A stretch of 64,000 nt of DNA from Monocercomonoides exilis (lineage: Eukaryota; Preaxostyla; Oxymonadida; Polymastigidae), in assembly GCA_001643675.2 (NCBI GenBank), contig LSRY02000040.1:710001-774000 (forward strand), written 5' to 3'. Made by a program: the position numbers and the translations under genes. Below are positions 49,821-59,432 of this stretch, piece by piece. Under the pieces are notes generated by a model that was given only the letters and a program-made list of their open reading frames with translations, had not been told where the DNA came from and made no database searches. Position 1 is the first letter of the stretch; each line of letters opens with the position of its first letter.

Positions 49821-51409
49821 CCTCTCTTCTTCTCTCCCTCTTCCTCCCTTCCTCCCTCTTCCTCCCTCCCCCCTCGCCCCCAAAATCCACTCCAATTCAT
49901 ACCTTCCCTGTCCACGCCTTCTTCTCATACATCTGCACCAGCGCACTTTCATACAGCTCTCTCTTGCTGCTTCTGTACGGAATACGCTGCTTGTAATACC
50001 TCGCCAGCTGCCTCGTTCCCAGCTGCTTCCCATTCGACAGAATAAGCTCGTTCAATGGATTTATATCAACCGGATGCACTTCTTCTTCTTCTTCCTTTCC
50101 TTCTTCTCCTCCTCCTTCTCTCTTCTTCAACGCAACTATCTGCAATTTCTCTTTTGATTCTCCATCTGTTTTCTCTTCTTCTCCTCCTCCTTCTCCTCCT
50201 TCACCTCTTTCTCCTTGTTCTCTCAGCATCTTCCGCTTCATCCTCTCCTCCTTCTTCTTCGCCATCTCCGAATAGATCCCATCCACCCCTATCGCCTCCT
50301 CTCCAAGCATCGACAGCAGCTTCTTGGTTGTCGAGAGCCTCTTCAGACTCGGATACTCAAGCTTCTTCTTCTTCTTCTTCTTCTTGTCCTTTTTATCCTT
50401 CTTGTCCTTCTTCTTGTTATCTTTCTTTTTATCCTCGTTTTCATTCTCTCTTTTTTCTTTTTTTTCGTCTTTGCCACATTCTTCATTCCCTTCTTCCTCT
50501 TCCTCTTCCTCTTCCTCATCATCCTCTTCTTCCTCCTCCTCATCATCATCTTCTTCTTCTTCTTCTTCCAATTCTTCTTCTTCATCATCTTGACTGTATC
50601 CTTTCGGGTATGTAGTTGAATAATCGTAGAAATCAGCCAATTCATCAACATCATATTCATAATAGCAATGTTGTTTTTCTTTCATATGACTCCTTGCCGC
50701 TTTAGCAGATGAAAAAGAACGGTTACACGCGATACACATATGCCCCAGATTAATCTATTGAAAAACGAAAAATATTGCAGAAGCATATAAAACATCAAAC
50801 GCAAATCACAATTTCAATCAAGACTTAAATCATATCAGCACACACTTTTTCTGCAAGATATTCAAGAAGGCCTTGCATATCTACAATGTAGTGAACATCG
50901 TCCATTTGAAAGCTATGAGCATGTACCATATGAGAAAGATTTTTTCTCAACGAAGAATTATCTTTTTGGCAAAAAAAACATCTTAAAGGATAATATTTGT
51001 ATTCAAGAGCTTCTTTTTCAATTCTTTCGTTCATTTCTTCAACAGTTTCCGCATTTTCTTCATTTTGATCTTGGCTTCTAAAATTATGTTCCATTATTTT
51101 CAAACAAAAAAACGTTTGATCTAAATTAATGTGAAGGCCTAAATAATGCAAATCAAACGCAATAACTTCTTTTTGTTTTTTCAATTCTTCTTCTTTTTCT
51201 TCTTCAAATTCGGATAAGGTTATTGGATCTTTTCCTTTCAACTTCAACAATAGATTACGTTTGTGCCAATCTGATACAAACTTTAAAAAGTAATAAATTA
51301 TAATAAACACTCAAATTCAAAATAATAATAAGAAGCACACATGAGCCTTTTGGGAGCTTGTGTCATAAAATTGCAAATGACAAGTTAAACAAGTCAATCC
51401 AGAAGACAT
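49200..51409 (-). CDS. REI1/ZNF622-like cytoplasmic pre-60S factor
   Basis: Exons (minus) 51409-51341, 51280-50846, 50754-49903 and 49337-49200 join in phase 0 and encode 497 residues. Exon 1 starts with a C2H2 finger, TCLTCHLQFYDTSSQKAH, completed by SDWHKRNLLLKLKG. Exon 2 carries a second finger, CFFCQKDNSSLRKNLSHMVH, then the family motif HAHSFQMDDVHYIVDMQGLL. Exon 3 has a third finger, MCIACNRSFSSAKAARSHMK, with ADFYDYSTTYP, a long acidic/Lys-rich insert and LILSNGKQLGTRQLARYYKQ. Exon 4 supplies the basic end (AKNKIQRKYMRIQLSWK). Length and order match human ZNF622 and yeast Rei1, which release export and anti-association factors from cytoplasmic pre-60S particles. The last intron (49902-49338) is 565 bp and carries simple repeats. 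Confidence 0.9.
49515..49570. repeat. (A)56 homopolymer in the last intron of the REI1-like gene
   Basis: Fifty-six consecutive A on the + strand, that is poly-T on the transcribed RNA-like strand of the minus gene. It lies about 180 nt upstream of the acceptor in gene orientation. It may be the tail of an old retroposed RNA. Confidence 0.9.
49791..49819. repeat. (AT)n microsatellite in the same intron
   Basis: About 14 AT units close to the donor side of the intron in gene orientation. Confidence 0.9.
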
Positions 51410-51711
51410 TATTCCAGAAATTTTTTTATTCTATTTTAGATCTTTGTCTGATTCTATAAATTTTTTGTGTATTCATTAATAGAATTAATCATTAGAAGAA
51501 CCACTCAAATAAATATCTGAGCGACAGATATGCTTTCGACTTATGTTTTTTCGTCAATGACGAAAAAGACAAAAAAATATCATGAAAGAAAAAAGAATAC
51601 ACAGAATATCTTCAGCATTAACCAATATTTATAAAGAAAATATTGGCTTTTAGAATTTTTGTGATATTCAAGAGATGATGATGTTTTTTTATTTAAATAT
51701 TTTTTTATTTT

Positions 51712-52091
51712 ACAGTTTGTGGAAAAAATTCCAAACATCGCAAAAAATACCGGACAAGATCGATGTCTCAATAACCGCAAGAAGAAAAATTCTGATAATT
51801 TTCCTCAAAATATATTTCATCAATACAAACTCGAGTGACATAAAAGACTTTCAGGACAGCTTCGTTTGAGCTCAGAGAAAATTGTTTTGAAAATCTCGAA
51901 GAAATTAGATTTTGAGTTTCTCAGAGATTTTCAAAACAATTTTCTCTGAGCTCAAACGAAGCTGTCCTGAAAGTCTTTTATGTCACTCGAGTTTGTATTG
52001 ATGAAATATATTTTGAGGAAAATTATCAGAATTTTTCTTCTTGCGGTTATTTAGACATCGATCTTGTCCGGTATTTTTTGCACAAACTGTA
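51712..52091. repeat. Near-perfect long hairpin (158-bp arms)
   Basis: 51740-51897 and 51924-52081 are reverse complements over 158 bp with a single noticed mismatch (GTCTCAAT versus GTCTAAAT), separated by 26 bases. Outside, ACAGTTTGTG (51712-51721) pairs with CACAAACTGT (52081-52090), with an 18-base bulge on the left arm. The arm contains no gene or known TIR. Such symmetry implies a very recent origin (fold-back element or palindromic duplication) or selection for a hairpin RNA. Confidence 0.9.
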
Positions 52092-52923
52092 TTTATTAGG
52101 CTATTTCACTGGTTTTTAATCAGACGTGAGAATCATGTTCGGAATTCTGACAAGAAAATTTCTCAAGTCACGTTAATGAAGTCAATTCTTATAAGTGCTT
52201 TTTCGAAACTTATCAAGAAAATGAAATCAGATATTTCCAAATGTTTAACATCAATTTCTTTTATTTCGGATCATCCCTTTGAAAGATTCAAAAAACAAGT
52301 CAAACCTGCTTCTGTTTGTTCTTTTCAAGCAATATTGCTAATACTTCAAAAAAAGAAATAAACGATATCTTGAAACTTTAATTCTTTGATCCTCATTTGA
52401 TAATTTGATTTAATGACACTCTTCTGTATTGTTATCTTTATGGGGGAAAATTCGGACTTTCAAGCTTTTTTTGCACAAAGAACAAAAAATTTGCTTCTCT
52501 CTAAACTTTATTTCGCTTTCTCAGATTTTGAAATAAATTTTATTTTCTGATCTGCCAACAGGCATCGTTGAAATTAAAACATAAAGTTTTGTGACATTCC
52601 GCATTTGTCAAAAAATAGAACCATTTTTATTGTGCTTTTTGATCTCAAAAAGTCAATGAAAAGTGCATAATTTTTCAATGAAAATGCCTGAAGAAAAATA
52701 TTTTGTTCCAAATTGCGAAAAATCTCAGTGCTGGAAGCGTAGTCCGTTAGTCAGAATCTTTTTTTTTCATCTGAAAAGAGCTGCAAACAGGGTGTTTTCA
52801 CCTTTATTTGTCATGATTTTGAGGTTTTTTTGTTTTTCAATGAGTGTTGTCATCTTGCCACATTGCCACATGGTTTCGTTTGTGGTAATTAACAGATGGC
52901 ACACACTTTTAACATTTGTGTAT
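52092..52923. other. Spacer between the hairpin and the primase-polymerase relic
   Basis: AT-rich, with frames of 88-106 codons of unremarkable composition starting at 52041 and 52663. The first shares its start with a minus-strand frame only because it begins inside the hairpin arm. Nothing else recognised. Confidence 0.5.
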
Positions 52924-55291
52924 TTATAATTCCAATAAAAACGCATGTGTTGAGTTGATTTCCACAGAACAGTTCATGTCATATTCATCTTCTCGTCGTT
53001 TGAGGAATTGTACATGTTTTGGCTTGAGTTAATAACACCACACTTGATTTCCTCTTTAGCACATTTTCTTGTGCCTGCATCTGTCTTTTATTTCCAGTTG
53101 GAATGAGCGATCGCACTTGTATTCAACTGGTCTGAAACATAGTGCATCAGAACATCTCCATCCTTCTTTGAGTTTACTGTAATGCTCCTGACAAAACACA
53201 TCGATGACAGAGAGTGACGTTGCAATGATATCTTCCTTTGCCTCCGTTGTTGGAATAGCCCTTGTGTTGAAATTGGTGAAAACTTTGCTGATAAATTAAC
53301 AGAGAAGTTGTCCATAGAATTCATTGTCGAAAGAGTTTGCGAAATCCAAAAGGAATGTGAGATTGTTCTGATATTATGAGTTACAATCACAAACAACATA
53401 TCTTCTGTCCCCAACCTCAATCTTTACTGGGTATTTGTGATATGTCACAAATATGAAGTTGGCTTCATTCTCAGCTGTGCTTCTTGGCTGATTCTTCTCA
53501 TTGATTCTGATTGTTGAATCCGTGATTATTCTCTTCAATGCATCAAAGTTAGCTGTTCGATCATCTCTAACATTCTTCAATTCGTCGAGTACAATCAGCA
53601 TTTTCCCTTCGACGATGGAGTTGAACAGTCCTGTCAGTTCTGCAATCTCTGTGACATTTGGACACGAATATCCTTCGAACAGTTCAGCAAGTGAATTTGT
53701 CCAGACATTCTTTCCAATACCTTGCAAACCTTTGAGAACAAGTGATGTTTCTGCTTTTTTTCCAGGATTTTGAACAATTGACGAAATACAACAGAGGATG
53801 AATTGATAGAGTTCTTCGTTGTTGTTGGCGATAACTTCTCGTGTGAAATCGAGGAATGGTTTGATGATTTCGTCATTTTTTTCGTTTGACATTTTGTGTT
53901 TGAACCCATGGAACAGAGAGAATATCCGAAGGTGATCTGAGAAGAACTTTACCACATCAATCGATTGAACATGAGAGTATTGTTCAAAAGCTGTCTCAAC
54001 TGTGAGAGTCTTTTTGTCATCATGCCAGAAATTTTTTGTTTTGAACAGTTCGTTCACTGCTGATTTTGTCTTGAATGTTATTGAATAACAAGAGGAATGA
54101 ATATCAAACTCTGTCACAATGCATTCCATCCTTGATTCAACAAATCTCAGAACTTTTGTGAGATTATCAGCGACTTCAGACAGTGAGGAGTATTGTTTTC
54201 GACAAACTTTATCCCTGATTTCAGAGAACGAGAAAGATGAGTTGAGATCAATTTAAAAAACAGCAATCTCTCGTGGAGGTTCTTCCTTTTGCTCATTCTC
54301 TTTTCTGAGGAGTGGAATGATCACATCGTTGTAATATGTTGGATTCCATCTCTTGACAATCTTTTGTTGAACAAATGGATGTGATTTGTGACTTCTGTAT
54401 CTGTTTCGTTTCTCTTCATCGTAAGTGATTGCATTTGCTGTTAGAGCAGCTGTCTTTCTGATTTGATTGTGAAGGAAATCAATCGATTGGTTGTGAAAAC
54501 CCTTATGTTGACGAGAGAGTTGAGGGCTGCAAATAACGGAAAAGAGTTAACTCAGAATCAAGTGACAGAGAACATGTGTCGTTATGTATTTCAACATCTT
54601 TGAGTCCATCGACAAGAGCAAGAGCAACAGTTGGAAACATATCAACGATACTATCTTGTGTGAGAAGATTGTGTGGTTCAGCTGACATTGCAACTGATGT
54701 ATTCTCTGTTTTAAGGTCAATAACGAATATGTCAAGAACACTCTCAAGTGGAGAAAGATCTCTGAGCTCTCTGTAATTGTTGAAGGGAATGTATTTGGTG
54801 ATGATTTTCTTGCTCCCTTTCATCTCTCTGTGTGAAGAGTCAGCTTGAATAACAAGCCTTTGTTTTCCATTTCCGATACCTGCAAAAATTTCGATATCGT
54901 TTTCTGGACTTGTGAACACTTTGGCTTGTGATGAACATTTGAGGGGATAACCGCACAGCTCACAATAAATGTGAAGACCACCATGAGCTGTTTGAACAAG
55001 TCCGAAATTTCGTGGGAGTTTCTCGAATATGGAATTCCTGATGGTTTTCGTTTGTTCAGCTTGAATGGATTTGTTAATATCAACATCAACGACACAGAGA
55101 TCCTCACATTTGCTGATATTGACAGCTGTTCCAGTGTGTCATTGGTCCTGCTTCTTGTCAGAGTAATTCTTGTTATCGAACAAGTCAACAAGGTGATCTT
55201 TCATTCGTTCTCCCATAGTGTGCTGTTCTGTTGACATTGAGTCAATTAATTGTTGGATTACGTTGTCAGAGTCTGTTTGAGGGTTTGTCAT
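52924..55291 (-). pseudogene. Primase-polymerase with SF3 (D5/DUF5906-like) helicase
   Basis: The frame starts at ATG 55291 (MTNPQTDSDNVIQQ). The archaeo-eukaryotic primase core shows CVVDVDI (metal-binding DxD), GGLHIYCE (the sxH motif) and DIEIFAGIG. After a linker come helicase motifs: Walker A LVLKGLQGIGKNVWTN, Walker B MLIVLDELKN, sensor region EANFIFVTYHKYP and GDRRYVV. A C-terminal RHKKMC..GNQVWCY.LKPKH part is typical of this helicase family. It is disabled by TGA at 55139-55141, a frameshift near 54520, and TAA at 54253-54255, 53374-53376, 53296-53298, 53056-53058 and 53029-53031. Expected role when intact: primer synthesis and unwinding for self-replication of the element. Confidence 0.8.
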
Positions 55292-55429
55292 TTTATAATA
55301 ATAAAAAAAACAATTTTTTTTTAACAGATTTATTTTTGAAACGTAAATTAACGGGGAAGATGATGTTGGGGTTTATGTCGAAAATGAACGATAACAGTTT
55401 ATTTTCACATAAAATGTATTTTGCTTTCT

Positions 55430-55711
55430 TCACTCACTTTGCTCGTTGGCCCACACTATTTCTTGAATAAAATTGACCAGGTCCACCAGTTGTTTGCAAA
55501 AAGTATTAACTTTTTCCATCAACTCATCTGATAACTCATCTCTTTCGATAAGCTTTCTCCTCAATATCTCGACCAACTTCTTCTTTTTTTCAGATACATG
55601 TTCGTTGTAATACACAGTTTCTTCCTTTCGTTTTTCCTGAAACTGTTTTATTTGTTTCTGTTGAGCCGCTTTCGCTTCTTCCACAGTTGCGTATATCTTC
55701 TTCCGACCCAT
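55430..55711 (-). CDS. Small MGRKKIYAT-type accessory protein of the replicon
   Basis: Ninety-three codons from ATG 55711, uninterrupted. It begins MGRKKIYATVEEAKAAQQKQ, a basic start followed by a charged coiled coil (EKKKKLVEILRRKLIERDEL) and a short hydrophobic end (LVDLVNFIQEIV). GR[PK]KKYAT-like openings recur, as I recall, in small proteins encoded next to replication genes of eukaryotic mobile elements and large DNA viruses; function there is unknown. Co-orientation and closeness to the primase-helicase suggest one unit. It could be intact only by chance. Confidence 0.55.
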   Translation of the reverse strand: MGRKKIYATVEEAKAAQQKQIKQFQEKRKEETVYYNEHVSEKKKKLVEILRRKLIERDELSDELMEKVNTFCKQLVDLVNFIQEIVWANEQSE

Positions 55712-56598
55712 TTACTATAAAACAAAAAACTTAATCAATTATTTTCATTTGCAATTTTCATCAACGCTCACATCAACGATTTCATCAACGTTGAACAAAT
55801 ACCTTCGACACATAACACATTCAACTTACAACACATGTTAACATTAATTCACCATCTTCGACACTTTCAGCTAATCTTTAAGCTAATTCTCCTCCTTGGA
55901 GATATGGCATATCAGCTATGGATATATCTCGATTACACCTATCAATTACTCCATCTTTATAGAACATCACTGAATAACTAATCATGATAAACCCCTAAGA
56001 GTATCAGCAATAACCCTCGATCTCTATCTTATTATCATTGCCTATTCCAACTTATTATACAAGATGATAACTACCACCAGATACACATAAATCGATAATA
56101 TTGATTGATCTTAATCGAGATGGATCTGTTGCTTATATACCATATCTCTATTATCATTTATCACCAACTTATTTTTATGTTTTAACCCTAATTTAGGAAG
56201 AGCGAAATAGTGAGAATTGTTAAAAATTATACAAAAAAGAATTAAATTTACCACAAATCTTTATTTATCTTGAATTTCAATGCATCTCTTCAATTTCCTC
56301 TTCGTTTGTGTCATCAAAAATAATGCAAGAGCGTTTTGGTTTGATTTTTTTTTTGAATTCAGCCATTTCATCTTTTTCGTTTTCTTCCTCTTGTTTCATA
56401 TGTTTTTCCTTCTTTTTTTCTTCATTTCTTCCTTAAAATCTTTGCCAATCGTCGAGAAGTTCTTTTTTTGTAATTAACTTTCCAAAACAATCAAAGCGTT
56501 TGCGATGGGAAGGAAGAGGGTATTTTAATGATTCCGGTTGTTTGCGAAGAACCGGACCGAACGTATTATGAAAGACTCCGCCTTGTCAAAGAAGCTTT
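55712..56598. other. AT-rich region with short dyads upstream of the replicon genes
   Basis: No gene. Between 55,880 and 56,170 there are clustered short imperfect palindromes and related strings (GATATGGCATATC, ATCGATAATATTGATTGATC, TTAATCGAGATGGATC, ACCCTCGATCTC). Composition differs from its surroundings: Phe/Lys-type homopolymers are absent and GATC/ATCGA is frequent. An origin or promoter of the replicon is possible, not shown. Confidence 0.4.
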
Positions 56599-57713
56599 TT
56601 AAATGACATAAAGAGTGAAAGCGGAGTGAATTGCTTGAGGAAGCACGTCGACAAGTGCTTTTCTCGAAAAAGACGATGAAGTTGATGATGGAACATTTAA
56701 TGATGAAGGAAGAGAAGTTTTGAGAGTTGCAAATACTCCTCTATCGAGTGGCTGAGACAAATGAGTATTGTGGGAGATAAATGTTATTACGTCTATGTTA
56801 TTTTCTGAGAAAGTTTTCCAAATTGTAGGATCACCGCATGAAGGATGAGAGTCGATGAAAAGAAGACATTTCTCTGTTTCTAGTGACATGCGCTTTTTTC
56901 TTTCAACGATGGAAGGGAGAAGAACTGTTTCTGCATATTTCTTGAAGTTTTGCTTGTCCATCCAGCCACTTTTGTTAGGCCAGATGTCCAGAGTTGGAGA
57001 GAGAAGAGGCTTCAGTTCGTCCGGTATTTTAACGCTTGGCCAGAGAATGATGCATGGCAATGAATAACCATCTGCAGCCACGGCAGCAACAAGTGTTGCA
57101 TTGTCCATTCTCTGCGCTTCCTTGCAGAACCCAGCGCTTTGTTAACATGGATGGATAACTTCAATATTGGAAGAAGAAGGGATACGCAATGATGACTCAT
57201 CAACGTTAAATATTAATGAAGGTGTGTAATGATTTTTTTCATGTAATTCTGTAATCATGTTATGCCAAGGCTTCATCACACTCTTGCAGGAAACAGCCAG
57301 CAGATTTATGTCTAAACTTTTTGGTTTGCTCTTCGTCAACTCAGGATGCCGCTTCAAAAACCCGTACGCCGCAGCATTTGAAACCTTGATATGTGGCTCG
57401 TTTTCGTCTTTTGTGTCTTTTAATACATTTTCCATCTAAAGAAAAAATGTTATTTAAACAATAAAAAACTTGAGCAAACCAATTCTCTTGTTTTCTTCAT
57501 TGTAAAACTGCTCCCACAAATTGAATCAATTTTAATCACATCAAGAACTGTTTTTTCCTGCTCTTTGCTGATCACCTGAGGTCTCCCTTGTTTTCCAACT
57601 TCCATTTTAACTCGCAACGCCCGAACTGCATTTTTAATGCTGCTGCCACTGAATTGCTTTGAATTGTTGGCGTCTGTGATCCTGACGAAGCGATCATACG
57701 CAATATGTGCCAT
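56599..57713 (-). pseudogene. Pogo/Tigger-like DDE transposase with an intron
   Basis: Exon 57713-57480 (helix-turn-helix-like start; GSSIKNAVRALRVKMEVGKQ, GRPQVISKEQE) joins in phase 0 over a 44-bp intron to 57435-56599. The DDE_1 catalytic core is clear: LIFNVDESSLRIPSS (first Asp), CLLFIDSHPSCG (second Asp) and ISHNTHLSQPLDRGVF (third Asp). LVAAVAADGYSLPCIILWPS is the usual strand between the first and second acid. A single in-frame TAA at 57142-57144 interrupts an otherwise complete protein of about 356 residues. Pogo-type enzymes cut and paste DNA elements with TA targets; matching terminal repeats were not found nearby. Confidence 0.85.
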
Positions 57714-57807
57714 TCGTTCTAGTTTATTCTTATTTTTTCAATTCCGAAAGGATAGCATCATGTGTTGGAGTCTTTCAAGCCCTTCATATCTTTTAACTTT
57801 AACAAGT

Positions 57808-58050
57808 GGGTGATTCTTTTTGAAAAGTCACAAATGTTTAATTTTCAATAAAATCTAAAATTTCATATAATGCTCAAATTTATGTTTGCAAATATCAAAC
57901 TTCACATTAAGTGAAATCTATATCTTGATAATGCTATTTCATATATTCAAGGAAAGTTTCGTGAATGTTAATAATAATTTGAGTAAAAAATATGAAATTT
58001 TTGATATATTTGAAAATTAAACATTTGTGACTTTTCAAAAAGAATCACCC
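57808..58050. mobile_element. MITE with 39-bp perfect TIRs
   Basis: A 243-bp element with perfect inverted ends of 39 bp (57808-57846 and 58012-58050, GGGTGATTCTTTTTGAAAAG...) and imperfect symmetry through most of the interior. AAGT flanks both sides (57804-57807 and 58051-58054), a likely 4-bp target duplication. No coding capacity. Confidence 0.8.
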
Positions 58051-58112
58051 AAGTATTTTCATCATTTATTTTAAGGTTTTGATCGAATTTGACTTTTATT
58101 AAAAAAAATTTT

Positions 58113-58368
58113 GATGACTATTTTTGGAATCATAACTTTTTTCGGTGTGTTGTTTTTTCCAAGGTTGTTTGCCATTGGGAAAAGACTTTGTATTCAGTTT
58201 GAGAATTATATGACAACTGTTTTAAAAACAAATGATTTTACCGAATAAAAGATGAAAATGTTTTTTATCAGCCTTTTCTCTTTTCACTGTTCATTTGTTA
58301 ATATTCAAGAGAAATTTTTGAACCAAAAAAATATTGCAAAAAAAACATGTTTTCAAAAATAATCACCC
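58113..58368. mobile_element. Related MITE, more decayed
   Basis: Starts TGACTATTTTTGGAATCATA and ends in AATCACCC (complement GGGTGATTATTTTTGAAAAC), resembling the neighbour's termini. Its left 200 bp match the reverse complement of 63,700-63,899, for example CAACTGTTTTAAAAACAAATG and AGCCTTTTCTCTTTT. Confidence 0.55.
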
Positions 58369-59400
58369 ATTTGAATTTCAAAAAAATATTTTTGAAAAAA
58401 AAATTTTTTTGAATGAACAAAGTGGCTTTTCACCCCTTGAAACCAACCAATTTCTTGTGGAAGCTTGATGGAAGGTTTTTAACCCCATTTCTCCCCACCC
58501 ACCCATGAGAAATAGGCTTCATTTCAAAACACATTTAAATATTCAATATCGATTCCTTTAATTCAAATAATCAAGTTAAAGTTTCAAAAAGATGAACATA
58601 AAATATTTGTTGAAAAAAAACAGTCAGAGAAAAAAAAATGTGGGTTGAATCCCAAATCAATTTGTTGGTGTTGAATTCTGTTTAATAATTTTGCTCAATT
58701 TTTTAAATATAAAATTGTTTGCCATAAGGGTATTTTTTTATGAAAAGTCACCACAGATCAGAAATCTGACCCATGGATGTTAATTATAAAGCACTCCGTT
58801 TCCATTATACTAATGAAATTTTGCAACTTTCACAATAATGTTTGTTGGAACAATTCAAACCTCAAAACAAGAAAAAGTATTCAGAAACAAAATATTATAT
58901 ATCCAACAATTTGATCAAAAATAAAAATTTCTGTTTTTGAATATGAAAAGGTTTTATTTGATTGGACTAATTTGCAATTGTTAACTAATGAAATGTTCAT
59001 GGTTTGTTTAGATTCTTTTTCATGAAAAATTTGAGATTCGTTGATTAATCATATTCTTATTTGAATTTAATTTTTCATTGCACAGAATGTGCCTGGAATT
59101 TTAATAATTGCATTAATTACCCCCACAAGTTTGATAAAGATGTGAAACATACATATCAAAAGGTTTGCATTCAGCTTTTATATGAATGCTATAATTCATA
59201 ATAGATAAAAAATTATTAATTTTTCAAGCTATACAAACTCGCAGCATATAACAGAGAGCCTTAAATGAAAGAGATAGCAATGCGGGGCTGCACTTCAGAC
59301 TCATTTGTGGGAAAAGAAGATCTGTTATTTAAGGTTATGAAATACCTGAGCAAGACGATATTTGTATCTTCTGTAGTAAAAAACCACGAAGATAGCAAGC
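58369..59400. other. AT-rich spacer with a further repeat fragment
   Basis: No gene. The string AAGGGTATTTTTTTATGAAAAG near 58,727-58,750 resembles the GGGTGATT...GAAAAGTCAC repeat end and may be another fragment of that family. The rest is unremarkable. Confidence 0.5.
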
Positions 59401-59432
59401 AACGTGGAGAGTTCAGCATGCCTTGCGTATAA

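Larger units (their letters stand above)
52924..55711 (-). mobile_element. Relic of a primase-polymerase/SF3-helicase replicon
   Basis: Two co-directional frames, a 93-codon ORF and a broken primase-helicase, 138 bp apart. Primase-polymerases fused to SF3 helicases belong to plasmids, viruses and virus-like transposons, not to eukaryotic core replication. No capsid, integrase or recombinase was found nearby, and no inverted ends were detected, so the true borders and the class (Polinton-like, virophage-like, plasmid-like or a distinct transposon) are open. Confidence 0.6.

Noticed and set aside
52041-52361. A 106-codon plus-strand frame and a minus-strand frame at 51580-51780 with the same start
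   Set aside because: Their shared first residues come from the two arms of the hairpin, and the remainder has no protein-like features.
56530-57775. GAAAGACTCC strings at 56567 and (inverted) near 57765 as pogo terminal repeats
   Set aside because: Only about ten bases match and the left one lies next to the transposase stop without a TA flank; probably chance.
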